Assembly (NCBI GenBank): GCA_037445025.1
Contig: JBBILI010000015.1
Location: 1-64,000, forward strand
Length of the DNA stretch: 64,000 nucleotides
Origin: CAIQQQ01 sp037445025
Lineage (GTDB): Bacteria; Pseudomonadota; Alphaproteobacteria; Acetobacterales; Acetobacteraceae
Direction of reading: 5' to 3'
The first letter of the stretch is position 1. The number at the start of each line of letters is the position of its first letter. Under the pieces are notes generated by a model. The model was given only the letters and a program-made list of their open reading frames with translations. It had not been told where the DNA came from and did not search any database. Both the position numbers and the translations under genes were made by a program. Below, piece by piece: positions 24,904 to 33,671 of this stretch.

Positions 24904-26445
24904 ATGTCAGAGCCCTCGCCCCGCCAGCTCTTCTTCACCGTGTTTCCCTCCATCATGCTGCCGATGTTCCTGGCGGCGGTGGACGGCACGATCGTGGCCA
25001 CCGCTCTGCCCGCCATCGCCGGCACGCTGGGCGAGGTGGAGCGGGTGAGCTGGGTGGTGGTGTCCTATCTCGTGGCGACCACGATCGCGGCCCCGGTCTA
25101 TGGCCGGCTCGGCGATGCGCTCGGGCGGCGGCGGATGATGTTCGGGGCGCTGAGCCTGTTCATTGCGGCGTCGCTGGCCTGCATCGCAGCGCCCAGCATC
25201 ATCTGGCTCACCATCGCACGGGTGGCGCAGGGGCTGGGCGGCGGCGGGCTGATGACGCTGAGCCAGGCGCTGGTGGGCGAGGTGGTGCCGCCGCGCGAGC
25301 GCGGGCGCTACCAGGGCTACATGGCCTCGGTGTTCGTCTCCTCCTCCACCTTCGGGCCGGTCGCCGGCGGCTGGCTGACCCAGCACTGGGGCTGGCACAG
25401 CGTGTTCTGGATCAACATCCCGCTGGGGCTGCTGGCCATTGCCATGGTGTTCCGCCTGCCGGCGCGCCCGGCGGCCACCGGGCGGTTCCAGTTCGACACG
25501 CCGGGCCTGGTGCTGTTCAGCCTGTTCATTGTGCCGCTGCTGCTGGCGCTGGAGCAGGCGCGGCAGTTCTCCTGGGAATCGCTGCCGTTCGCCGTGGGCC
25601 TGCTGGTCCTGGCCGCTGTGGCGCTGACCCTGCTGCTGCGCCAACAGCGACGCGCTCCGTTGCCGCTTTTGCCGATCAATCTGCTGCGCATGCCGGCGAT
25701 CTGGCGCACCGAGCTGATGGCGGCGACGTCGGGGGCCACCATCGTTTCGCTGATCACTTTCATGCCGATTTATCTGCAGGTGGTGCGCGGCATCTCACCC
25801 GCCGATGTCGGGCTGCAGCTGCTGCCGCTGACCGCGTTCATCGCCGTCGGCTCGATGTGCACCGGCCAGATCATCACCCGCACCGGCTACAGCGCCATCG
25901 TGCCCTCGTGCGGCCTGCCGGTGCTGTGCGCCCTGGTGCTGACGCTCGCGTTCCTGGCGCCGTCGCTAAGCCTGTCGCAGCTGCCGATCCTGTTCTGCGC
26001 GATCTCGCTGTTCAACGGCACGGCGATGCCGGTGGTGCAGACCACGGTGCAGATGATCGCGGGGCCGCGCCAGCTGGGCGCGGCGGCGGCGAGCGTGCAG
26101 TTCGCCCGCTCGGTGGGGGCGGCGCTGGGGGCGGCGGTGGTGGGCGCCGTGCTGTTCGGCGCGCTGTCGGCCACCGATGCCGACACCGCGCATCTGTTCG
26201 GCGCGCTGGTGGAGATCGGGCCGCGGGCGCTGGCCGGGCTGTCAGCGCAGCGCGTGGCGATCGTGCAGGCCGAGATCGCGGATGCGTTCCGCGCCGCCTT
26301 CGTGGCCATTGCGCTGTTCGCAGCCACCGGTGCGATGCTGGCCTGGAGCCTGCCGGTGCGGCGCATCGAAGGGCGCAGCGAGCGCGGTGGCGAACGTGGT
26401 TCCCTGCCCCGTGAGGCCCTGGAAAGCCCGAGCCTGGGCGAATGA
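24904..26445 (+). CDS. MFS exporter, DHA2 (EmrB/QacA) type
   Basis: Inner-membrane proton-driven drug/metabolite exporter of 513 aa with about 14 hydrophobic helices. Motif A is GRLGDALGRRRMM between helices 2 and 3; the opening MLPMFLAAVDGTIVATALPA is the DHA2 motif D1 helix with its Asp. Motif C-like glycines follow (FGPVAGGWLTQHWGW). The ATG at 24904 has AGGAA 9 nt upstream. No EmrA-like adaptor is adjacent; instead the stop overlaps the start of a TPR/GT-B protein by ATGA, an unusual partner for an exporter. Confidence 0.92.
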   Translation: MSEPSPRQLFFTVFPSIMLPMFLAAVDGTIVATALPAIAGTLGEVERVSWVVVSYLVATTIAAPVYGRLGDALGRRRMMFGALSLFIAASLACIAAPSIIWLTIARVAQGLGGGGLMTLSQALVGEVVPPRERGRYQGYMASVFVSSSTFGPVAGGWLTQHWGWHSVFWINIPLGLLAIAMVFRLPARPAATGRFQFDTPGLVLFSLFIVPLLLALEQARQFSWESLPFAVGLLVLAAVALTLLLRQQRRAPLPLLPINLLRMPAIWRTELMAATSGATIVSLITFMPIYLQVVRGISPADVGLQLLPLTAFIAVGSMCTGQIITRTGYSAIVPSCGLPVLCALVLTLAFLAPSLSLSQLPILFCAISLFNGTAMPVVQTTVQMIAGPRQLGAAAASVQFARSVGAALGAAVVGAVLFGALSATDADTAHLFGALVEIGPRALAGLSAQRVAIVQAEIADAFRAAFVAIALFAATGAMLAWSLPVRRIEGRSERGGERGSLPREALESPSLGE

Positions 26446-28355
26446 ACGCCGCCGACGCCGAGATCGAGATCGAGAGCCTGCTCGAAAAGGCACGGCGCTG
26501 GCAGCTGGCCGGCGAGAGCAACGCGACGCAGATCCTTGCCCAGCGCATCCTGGACCGCGCGCCCTCGCATCCCGAGGCGATGGCGCTGCTGGCAGCGCTG
26601 CCGCCGCGGCCCCGGCCGGCGAACAGCGCGCGGCCGACGCCGCAGGCGATGCAGGCGGCCGGGCACAACAATCGTGGTGCCGCCGAGGCGGCGGCAGGGC
26701 GGTTCGACGCGGCGCTGGCCTGCTATGACCAGGCGCTCGCGGTCGATCCGTATCATGTCGATGCCTGGTGCAACCGCGGCAGCGCGCTGCAGCTGCAGGG
26801 CCAGCTCGATGCGGCGATGCGCAGCTATGACAGGGCGCTCGCGCTCGCGCCCGACCATGCGGGAAGCCTTGCCAATCGCGGCCACGCCCAGATGACGCTG
26901 GGCCGGCTCGACGCGGCGCTGGCGGATTTCGACCGGGCCCTGGCGCTGTCGCCCGAGCTGACCGTGGTGATGATCGGCCGCGGCAACGTGCTGCTGCAGC
27001 TCCGCCGGCCGGAGGCGGCGCTGGAGAGCTTCACCCGGGCTCTTGCGATCTCTCCCACGCTGGCCGAGGCGTCCAACGGCCGGGCCGTCGCCCTTTCGGA
27101 CCTGGACCGCCCGATCGAGGCGATGGCGGCCAGTGCCGTGACGCTGGCGCTGCGGCCGGACCATGTTCCGGCGGTGGTCAATGTCGGGGTCTGCCTGCAC
27201 CGGATGGAGCGCTTCGCCGATGCGATGCCGATCCATGACCGCGCCATCGCGCTGAAGCCGGACGAGCCGGTCGCGCACTACAACCGCGCCACCAGCCTGA
27301 TGGAGATGCGGCAGTTCGACGCGGCGCTGGCGAGCTTCGCCGCCGCCACGGCGCTGCGGCCGCATTATCCGGTCGCACATTGGAACGAGGCGCTGTGCCG
27401 GCTGGCGACCGGCGATCTCGTCGAAGGCTGGCGGAAATACGAATGGGGCTGGGCGGCCGAGCAGCGCGGCGGCCAGCGCGACTATGGCGACCAGCCACGC
27501 CTGGGCGTGCTGCCCTGGCTGGGCGAGACGCCGCTCGTGGGCACCACCCTGCTGCTGCATGCCGAACAGGGCATGGGCGACACGCTGCAGTTCTGCCGCT
27601 ACGCGGCGCTCGTGCGCGAGGCCGGGGCCCAGGTGATCCTGGAGGTGCAGCCTGCCCTGGTCCGGCTGCTCGCGCGCGATCCGGCTGCCACGGTGGTGGC
27701 ACAGGGCGATCCGTTGCCGCCGTTCGACCGGCGCAGCCCGCTGCTGAGCATGCCGCTGGCCTTCGGCACCACGCTCGCGACGATCCCGGCCGCCATGCCC
27801 GTGCTGCGGCACGACCCTGCCCGCACCGCTGCCTGGCGCGCCAGGCTTGCTGCCTATCCCGGGCTGAAAGTGGGCCTGGTCTGGTCCGGCAATCCGCGGC
27901 CGGACCAACCGGCGGCGCATGCGGTGGACAAGCGCCGCTCCATGCGGCTGGCGCAGATGGCGCCTTTGGCCGGGGTCTCAGGCATCACCTTCATTTCGCT
28001 GCAGAAGGACACCCCCTCCGCCCAGGCCGCCGATCCGCCTGAGGGCATGGCCTTGCTCGACTGGACCGACGCGCTGCAGGATTTCGCCGACACCGCCGAT
28101 CTGGTGGCGGCGCTGGATCTGGTGATCAGCGTCGACACGGCGGTGGCGCATCTCGCCGGCGGGCTGGGCGTGCCGGTGTGGCTGCTGAGCCGCTACAACG
28201 GCTGCTGGCGCTGGCTGAACCACCGCCCGGATTCGCCCTGGTATGCCTCGATGCGCCTGTTCCACCAGCCCAGCCGCGGCGACTGGGCCAGCGTGATGCG
28301 CGCGGTGGCACAAGAGCTCGCCGGCCGCGCGGCGGCCTTCCTGGCGCAAGCCTGA
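26442..28355 (+). CDS. TPR protein with glycosyltransferase GT-B-like C-terminus
   Basis: A cytoplasmic protein of 637 aa. About residues 70-335 are tandem tetratricopeptide repeats (AAGRFDAALACYDQALAVDP, NRGHAQMTLGRLDAALADFD and similar). After WRKYEWGW near residue 332, the last 270 residues form a GT-B fold like heptosyltransferase family 9: LHAEQGMGDTLQFCRYAALV, GLVWSGNP, and VISVDTAVAHLAGGLGVPVW near residue 570, the nucleotide-sugar site. Similar proteins are thought to glycosylate proteins or surface polymers, but acceptor and donor are unknown. It is translationally coupled to the MFS gene. Confidence 0.82.
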   Translation: MNAADAEIEIESLLEKARRWQLAGESNATQILAQRILDRAPSHPEAMALLAALPPRPRPANSARPTPQAMQAAGHNNRGAAEAAAGRFDAALACYDQALAVDPYHVDAWCNRGSALQLQGQLDAAMRSYDRALALAPDHAGSLANRGHAQMTLGRLDAALADFDRALALSPELTVVMIGRGNVLLQLRRPEAALESFTRALAISPTLAEASNGRAVALSDLDRPIEAMAASAVTLALRPDHVPAVVNVGVCLHRMERFADAMPIHDRAIALKPDEPVAHYNRATSLMEMRQFDAALASFAAATALRPHYPVAHWNEALCRLATGDLVEGWRKYEWGWAAEQRGGQRDYGDQPRLGVLPWLGETPLVGTTLLLHAEQGMGDTLQFCRYAALVREAGAQVILEVQPALVRLLARDPAATVVAQGDPLPPFDRRSPLLSMPLAFGTTLATIPAAMPVLRHDPARTAAWRARLAAYPGLKVGLVWSGNPRPDQPAAHAVDKRRSMRLAQMAPLAGVSGITFISLQKDTPSAQAADPPEGMALLDWTDALQDFADTADLVAALDLVISVDTAVAHLAGGLGVPVWLLSRYNGCWRWLNHRPDSPWYASMRLFHQPSRGDWASVMRAVAQELAGRAAAFLAQA

Positions 28356-28490
28356 ACCAGCGCGCTTGTGTTTTCCGTGATCCCTGCACAAAACACCAAC
28401 CAAAAGCCTCCCGACACCGGCTGCGTCGTGGCATGCTCTGCCCCCCGGCCGCACAACCTGCTCTTCACCGACTGCTAGGCGCATATCTTT

Positions 28491-29813
28491 ATGGACACGA
28501 CCAACCCTCCGCGCCCTGGTGCGGCGGATGCGGCCCCCTCCCCGGCGCTGCCCACCATCGCGTCACACCCGGCCTTCTGTCAGCTTGGCCTGCCGCTGCG
28601 CGCCATCAAAGGGCCGTGGCAGCGCGATGTCGGCACCGCCGCCGTTACCATGGCGGCGGTCGACGCCGAGCACATGCTGCCCGGCGGCAAGCTGCTGCGG
28701 GTGCTGCTGCTGCACATCTTCGACACCGCCATCCGCACCGCCGCCCCGATCGTTGAACTCGGACCGGATGCGGCCAGCGTGGCGCAACGATTCGGGCTTG
28801 AAACCACGCCCGGCAAGCTGCGCGAGCTGACCGAGGCGCTGGACCGGCTGGCGACCTGCAAGATCACCGTCTCCACCGAGGGCGGTGCGGGCCTGAGCCT
28901 GTTCGACGGCCGCGCCCGCGCCCATATCGACGCCGCCGGATGGCGGGCCAGCGTGAAGCTCAACGCCAAGTTCCTGGCCTCGCTGCTGGAGAAGCCGGTG
29001 CTGCTCGATGCCGCGGTGGTGGCAGCGCTGGCCAACAACCCGGTGACGCTCGACGTCTACATGGCCGTGGCCTTCGCCGCCTCCGACCTTGAGCCGCAGC
29101 AATCCGCCGCCACCACGTGGGACGACCTGATGCTGCGCTTCGGCAGCAGCGGCCAGGAGATGGACGCGTTCCGCCCGCAATTCGAGGATTCGCTGCGCAC
29201 CATCAGCGGCCTGTGCCCGCTGTTCTCGCTGGTGGTGGCCGATCGGGGCGTGGATGTGCGCAAGCTGCCGCCGCGCCCGGCGGTGATCCGCGCGCCGCGC
29301 CCGCCGGCCGAGCCGAAGCCGGAGCGCGTGCGTCCCGAGCGGCCCGAACGTCCTGAGCCCCGCCCTGCCCCGCCGATGACGGTGATCACCGAGCCGGTGC
29401 CGCTGCCGCCGCCCGCCCCGGTTCCCGTGCCCACGCCCGCGCCGCCCCCGCCGCCGATGCCCGAGCCGATCCAGCGCGCCCCGCGCGGGCCTGCCAACAG
29501 CGTGGCGCTGCGCTCGCATCTGACGGGTCTGCAGCAGGTGATCTGGCTGCAGCGCGCCAACGGCCGCGACGATCCGCTTGTTGAGATCACGCCGGGCAGC
29601 CGCTACGATCCGGCGCAGGTGACCGTGCTGGCGCTGGAGCCGGTGGTGGTTCAAATCGCCGGCGGTCTGTATCAGCGTGACTTCGAACGGGTCTCGGCCT
29701 GGACCATGACCAATCGCGATCTGATCGACGCCTACTGGTACAACGAGATCGACGACGCGGAGGAGATCGCCACCAAGGTGAAGAAGGTTCCCGCCCCCGG
29801 CTGGCGGGACTGA
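28491..29813 (+). CDS. RepA-like protein (plasmid replication initiator homologue)
   Basis: A 440-aa protein whose residues 20-265 resemble the plasmid RepA_C family of acetic acid bacteria: MLPGGKLLRVLLLHIFDTAI near 62, a small winged-helix span (RFGLETTPGKLRELTEAL), then VKLNAKFLASLLEKPVLLD and a late TWDDLMLRFG. Residues 263-333 are a Pro-rich, charged linker, followed by a C-terminal domain of about 105 aa (VALRSHLTGLQQVIWLQR) that I do not recognise. No parAB, iterons or mobilisation genes are near, so an active plasmid origin is not supported. The ATG lacks a good ribosome-binding site. It could be a domesticated initiator or a regulator. Confidence 0.68.
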   Translation: MDTTNPPRPGAADAAPSPALPTIASHPAFCQLGLPLRAIKGPWQRDVGTAAVTMAAVDAEHMLPGGKLLRVLLLHIFDTAIRTAAPIVELGPDAASVAQRFGLETTPGKLRELTEALDRLATCKITVSTEGGAGLSLFDGRARAHIDAAGWRASVKLNAKFLASLLEKPVLLDAAVVAALANNPVTLDVYMAVAFAASDLEPQQSAATTWDDLMLRFGSSGQEMDAFRPQFEDSLRTISGLCPLFSLVVADRGVDVRKLPPRPAVIRAPRPPAEPKPERVRPERPERPEPRPAPPMTVITEPVPLPPPAPVPVPTPAPPPPPMPEPIQRAPRGPANSVALRSHLTGLQQVIWLQRANGRDDPLVEITPGSRYDPAQVTVLALEPVVVQIAGGLYQRDFERVSAWTMTNRDLIDAYWYNEIDDAEEIATKVKKVPAPGWRD

Positions 29814-29857
29814 CGCACAAGGTTTGCGGGAGTGACATAACAACATCGGAGGACCGG

Positions 29858-31066
29858 ATGGCATCGCGGCGGGCATTGATCGTCGGTGGGTCGCTGGGCG
29901 GGGTGTTCACGGCTCTGACCCTGCAGCAGCGCGGCTGGGATGTGCAGGTGTTCGAGCGCACCGCCCAGCCGCTCGCCGGCCGCGGCGCCGGCATCGTCAC
30001 GCATCCGGAACTGTGGAACATCCTCGAATCGGTTGGCCTGCAGGGCGAGCGTGATCTCGGCGTCGCCGTCACCGAGCGGATCACCTTCGCCGCTGACGGC
30101 TCCGTGCTGGGGGTGCGCCATGTGCCGCAGGTGCTGACCTCGTGGGACCGCGTGTTCAGCCTGCTCAGCGGCATCTGGCCGCAGGACCGTTATCATCTCG
30201 GCCGCGATCTGCGCCGGGTCAGCCAGGACGATCACGGTGTCACGGCGCATTTCGCCGACGGCTCCACCGCGACCGGTGATCTGCTGGTGGCGGCTGACGG
30301 GTTCCGTTCGCTGGTGCGCCAGCAATATCTCGGTGCCATGCAGCTGCTCTATGCCGGCTACATCGCCTGGCGCGGCCTGGTTGCCGAGGCTGACATTCCG
30401 CCGGCCGCCCATGCGGCGCTGTTCGGCCGCTTCGGCTTCTGCCTGCCGGAGGGCGAGCAGCTGATCGGCTATCCTGTGGCCGGCGAGAACGACGATCTGC
30501 GGCCGGGGCACCGCCGCTTCAACTTCGTCTGGTATCGCCCGGCGCATGAAACCGACGAGCTGCCGCGTTTTCTCACCGACGGCACCGGGCGGACGCATGC
30601 GATCTCGATTCCGCCGCCGCTGATCCGGCCGGAGATTGTGGCCGAGATGCGCGCCGATGCCACGCGGCTGCTGGCGCCGCAGTTTGCCGCCATCATTCAC
30701 GCCACAAAACAGCCGTTCCTGCAGCCGATCTATGATCTGGAGGCGCCGCAGATGGCGTTTGGGCGGGTGGCGCTGGTGGGCGATGCCGCGTTCGTGGTGC
30801 GGCCGCATATCGGTGCCGGGGTCACCAAGGCCGCTGAGGACGCCGCCTGCCTGGCGGCGGCGCTGGACGAGACCGAGGATGTGGCGCGGGCGCTGCGCGC
30901 GTTCGAGGTGCCGCGTCTGGCGGCGGGGCGGCGCATCGTGCAGCGGGCGCGCCATCTTGGCGCCTATATGCAGGCGGTGCTGAAAAGCGACGAGGAACGC
31001 GAAGCCGCCGAACGCCACCACACCCCCGAAGCAGTGATGGCCGAAACAGCATTGTTAAACTTCTAA
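29858..31066 (+). CDS. FAD-dependent aromatic hydroxylase
   Basis: Group A flavoprotein monooxygenase of 402 aa. The FAD fold is ALIVGGSLGGVFTALTL near residue 6, the DG motif is VAADGFRSLVR near residue 146, and GD is ALVGDAAFVVRP near residue 306. The overall pattern, with GAGIVTHPELW and YIAWRGLV, is close to 2,6-dihydroxypyridine 3-monooxygenase and related hydroxylases of N-heterocycles; the exact substrate is inferred only. GGAGGA lies 6 nt before the ATG. The last codons (LNF-stop) lie at the edge of repeat copy 5. Confidence 0.87.
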   Translation: MASRRALIVGGSLGGVFTALTLQQRGWDVQVFERTAQPLAGRGAGIVTHPELWNILESVGLQGERDLGVAVTERITFAADGSVLGVRHVPQVLTSWDRVFSLLSGIWPQDRYHLGRDLRRVSQDDHGVTAHFADGSTATGDLLVAADGFRSLVRQQYLGAMQLLYAGYIAWRGLVAEADIPPAAHAALFGRFGFCLPEGEQLIGYPVAGENDDLRPGHRRFNFVWYRPAHETDELPRFLTDGTGRTHAISIPPPLIRPEIVAEMRADATRLLAPQFAAIIHATKQPFLQPIYDLEAPQMAFGRVALVGDAAFVVRPHIGAGVTKAAEDAACLAAALDETEDVARALRAFEVPRLAAGRRIVQRARHLGAYMQAVLKSDEEREAAERHHTPEAVMAETALLNF

Positions 31067-31151
31067 CGAATGGAATTTTTTTGCTTCTTTTTTTCAAAAA
31101 AAGAAGTTCTTTCTTTGAAAAGAAGGAACCAAAGAAACTTTTATTCGTTAG
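31063..31151. repeat. Dispersed palindromic repeat, copy 5 (compact form)
   Basis: Outer inverted ends CTAACGAAT/ATTCGTTAG; inside are AATTTTTTTG, a CTTC...GAAG hairpin, a joint, a GAAC half and CAAAGAAACTTTT. Inside-out arrangement like copy 3. Both flanking convergent genes stop inside it: TAA at 31064-31066 and, on the minus strand, at 31141-31143. Confidence 0.9.
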
Positions 31152-32430
31152 CAAGTTCCTGCAGGACTTCGTCCCAGGCCTGGATGGTGTGGGAGACGTC
31201 TTGGTCTGTGTGGGCCAATGAGACGTAGTATTTTGTGTCGCCCTTCATGATGCCGCGGGCGCGCAGCTTCGTGTTGAACCGCCTGGCCTTGTCGGCGTCG
31301 CCGCGCAGCACGCCGCGATAATTGGCGATCGGCTCATCGGTGAACACCACGTCGAACATCGGCGGCGCGCCGATCACCTGTCCGGCCACGCCGTGGCGCG
31401 CCAGCAGCCCGGTCAGCGCCGTCATCAGCGTGCGCCCGGTGGCGAAGATGCGCGCATAGGCGCCGGGGCGACGCAGAATGGCGAGCGACGCGAGCCCGGC
31501 GGCGGCGGCCACGGGATTGCCCGAGAGCGTGCCGATCTGCATGAGAAACCCGTCATCGCCGACCTTGGCGCGATCGAAATGCGCCATGATGTCGGCCCGT
31601 CCGGCCACGGCGGCGAGCGGGAAGCCGCCGCCGATCACCTTGCCCAGGGTACAGAGATCCGGCGTGACGCCGTAATGTTCCTGCGCGCCGCCATAGGCGA
31701 AACGAAACCCGGTGACGACCTCGTCGAAGATCAGCACCAGACCATAGGCGGAGGTGATGCGGCGCAGGCCTTCGAGAAAGCCGGGGACCGGCGGAATGAT
31801 CCGCTGCAGCGGCTCGACGATGACACCGGCGAGCTCGTCGTGATGGGCTGCGATCAACGCCTCGACGGCTGCGAGATCGTTGAACGGGGCAACCAGCATC
31901 TCGTCGCGCACCCGGGCGGGGATGCCGGCGGAATCAGGCATGGCCTGGGGGAAGTTGCCGGGGTGCCTGGGGGCCAGGCTCATCAGCGCATGGTCGCTCA
32001 TGCCGTGATAGCCGCCTTCGAACTTGAGCATCTTGTCGCGTTTGCGAAACGCTCGGGCGAGGCGCATGGCGTACATGTCGGCCTCGGTGCCGGAGCTGAC
32101 GAAGCGCACCTGCTCGGCGCAGGGCACCGCGTCGACGATCGCCTCGGCGAGGGCGATGCCGTGGCGGTTGTTGGTGAAGAAGGTGCTGCCGAGGGCCATC
32201 TGGGCGGTGGCGGCCGCGGTCACCTCCGGGTGGGCGTGGCCGACCAGCATCGGGCCGGAGCCCAGCAGGAAATCGATATATTCGCGGCCCGATTCGTCCC
32301 AGACGTGGCCGGCGCTGCCGCGGGCGATGACGATGTCGGAGGACAGGTTGCCGAAGCCGCCGGCGGGCAGCACGCGGCTTGCGGTCTCGACCAGGGAGAG
32401 CTCGTGCGCGCTGCGCGGGATGGCGTTCAT
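31141..32430 (-). CDS. Class III (GSA-like) PLP aminotransferase
   Basis: PLP enzyme of 429 aa of the glutamate-1-semialdehyde aminomutase/omega-transaminase group. Landmarks are GSGPMLVGHAHPEV near residue 58, VRFVSSGTEADMYAMRLAR near 107, LIFDEVVTGFR (PLP-binding Asp) near 232 and the Schiff-base lysine in CTLGKVIGGGFPLAAVAG near 260. The ATG overlaps the fahA stop as ATGA, so it is cotranslated with the homogentisate genes, where it is not a standard member. It may feed an aromatic amine or amino acid into the pathway. Its last codons, ANE-stop, come from repeat copy 5. Confidence 0.9.
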   Translation of the reverse strand: MNAIPRSAHELSLVETASRVLPAGGFGNLSSDIVIARGSAGHVWDESGREYIDFLLGSGPMLVGHAHPEVTAAATAQMALGSTFFTNNRHGIALAEAIVDAVPCAEQVRFVSSGTEADMYAMRLARAFRKRDKMLKFEGGYHGMSDHALMSLAPRHPGNFPQAMPDSAGIPARVRDEMLVAPFNDLAAVEALIAAHHDELAGVIVEPLQRIIPPVPGFLEGLRRITSAYGLVLIFDEVVTGFRFAYGGAQEHYGVTPDLCTLGKVIGGGFPLAAVAGRADIMAHFDRAKVGDDGFLMQIGTLSGNPVAAAAGLASLAILRRPGAYARIFATGRTLMTALTGLLARHGVAGQVIGAPPMFDVVFTDEPIANYRGVLRGDADKARRFNTKLRARGIMKGDTKYYVSLAHTDQDVSHTIQAWDEVLQELANE

Positions 32431-33671
32431 GATGGGCTCACGATGACAGTGCCGCGGCATTCGCCGAAGCCGATGGAGAGGTCGCCGCGCCGGCCGCGCG
32501 CCTTGAGGATGATGGTGTCGCCGTCCTCCAGGAAGCGGCGGGTTTCGCCGTTGGGCAGTTCCACCGGCTGACGGCCGCCACGGCTGAGTTCGAGCAGGCT
32601 GCCCCAGCCCTCGGGTTCCGGCGTGGAGATGGTGCCGGTGCCGAACAGGTCTCCTGGCCGCAGATCGCAGCCGGCGCTGCTGTGATGGGCGACCATCTGC
32701 GCCACCGTCCAGTAGAGATGGCGGGAATTGCCAAGCGACAGGCGGTGCGGGGCGTTCATCGATGGGGTCTGCAACAGGACTTCGATTTCGAGGTCGAGCG
32801 CGCCGGTCGCCTGGTCACCGGCATCGAAAAGATTGGCCATGATGGCGGGATCGTCCTCGCCACGCGGCAGCTGCGGGGCGCGGAACGGGGCGAGGGCTTC
32901 GGGGGTGACGATCCAGGGGGAGATCGAGGTGAGGAAGCTTTTGGCCAGGAACGGGCCGAGCGGCTGGTATTCCCAGCCCTGGATGTCGCGCGCCGACCAG
33001 TCGTTGAGCAGGCAGAAGCCGGCGATGTGGGAGGCGGCTTCGCCGATCGTGATGGGGGAGCCGAGTTCGTTGCCGGGGCCGATCCAGACGCCGAGCTCCA
33101 TCTCGTAGTCGAGATTGCGGCTGGGGCCGAAATCCGGCTCGGGCGCGCGGCCGGGTTTGCGCTGGCCGCTGGGGCGGCGGACCGGCGTGCCGGAGAGCCG
33201 CACCGAGGAGGCGCGGCCGTGATAGGCGATGGGCAGGTATTTGTAGTTGGGCAGCAAAGGCGTGTCCGGCCGAAGCTGGCGGCCGGTGTTCAGCGCGTGC
33301 TGGATGCCGGCGTAGAAATCCGTGTAGTCGCCGATGCTGGCGGGCAGATGCATCGTGCAGGCAGCGGCCGGATGCAGCAGCTCGGGGTGCGGCGGGACGG
33401 TGTCCGCCAGAAGGGCCGTGAGCTGCGCCCGCAGCGCCTGGCGGGGTGCTGCCCCCAGCGACAGAAAGTGGTTCAACGACGCACGCCCCGCCACTTCGGC
33501 GGCCTCGCCGCTCAGCACGCCCGCCGCACGCGCCGCCGGAATGTCCAGAATGGAGTCGCCGATCGCCACCCCGCCCCGGGGGTCGCCGCCTGGCGGGCTG
33601 AACACGCCGTGCGGCAGGTTGGCGGGTGAAAAATCAGCATGGCCATTGGCCGAGGCAACCCAGGAGTTCAC
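32427..33671 (-). CDS. fahA: Fumarylacetoacetase
   Basis: Cytoplasmic metal enzyme of 414 aa that splits fumarylacetoacetate to fumarate and acetoacetate, the last step of tyrosine/homogentisate breakdown. The N-terminal SH3-like domain precedes the catalytic domain: DYTDFYAGIQHALN near residue 114 (metal Asp), the active-site His in AYHGRASSV near 148, and the metal Glu pair in LDYEMELGVWIG near 187; LLNDWSARDIQGWEY is another fingerprint. ATGA overlaps join it to hmgA upstream and to the aminotransferase downstream. Confidence 0.96.
   Translation of the reverse strand: MNSWVASANGHADFSPANLPHGVFSPPGGDPRGGVAIGDSILDIPAARAAGVLSGEAAEVAGRASLNHFLSLGAAPRQALRAQLTALLADTVPPHPELLHPAAACTMHLPASIGDYTDFYAGIQHALNTGRQLRPDTPLLPNYKYLPIAYHGRASSVRLSGTPVRRPSGQRKPGRAPEPDFGPSRNLDYEMELGVWIGPGNELGSPITIGEAASHIAGFCLLNDWSARDIQGWEYQPLGPFLAKSFLTSISPWIVTPEALAPFRAPQLPRGEDDPAIMANLFDAGDQATGALDLEIEVLLQTPSMNAPHRLSLGNSRHLYWTVAQMVAHHSSAGCDLRPGDLFGTGTISTPEPEGWGSLLELSRGGRQPVELPNGETRRFLEDGDTIILKARGRRGDLSIGFGECRGTVIVSPS

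Noticed and set aside
28356..28490. Plasmid origin or iterons before the RepA-like gene
   Set aside because: No tandem direct repeats, AT-rich opening region or DnaA boxes were seen.
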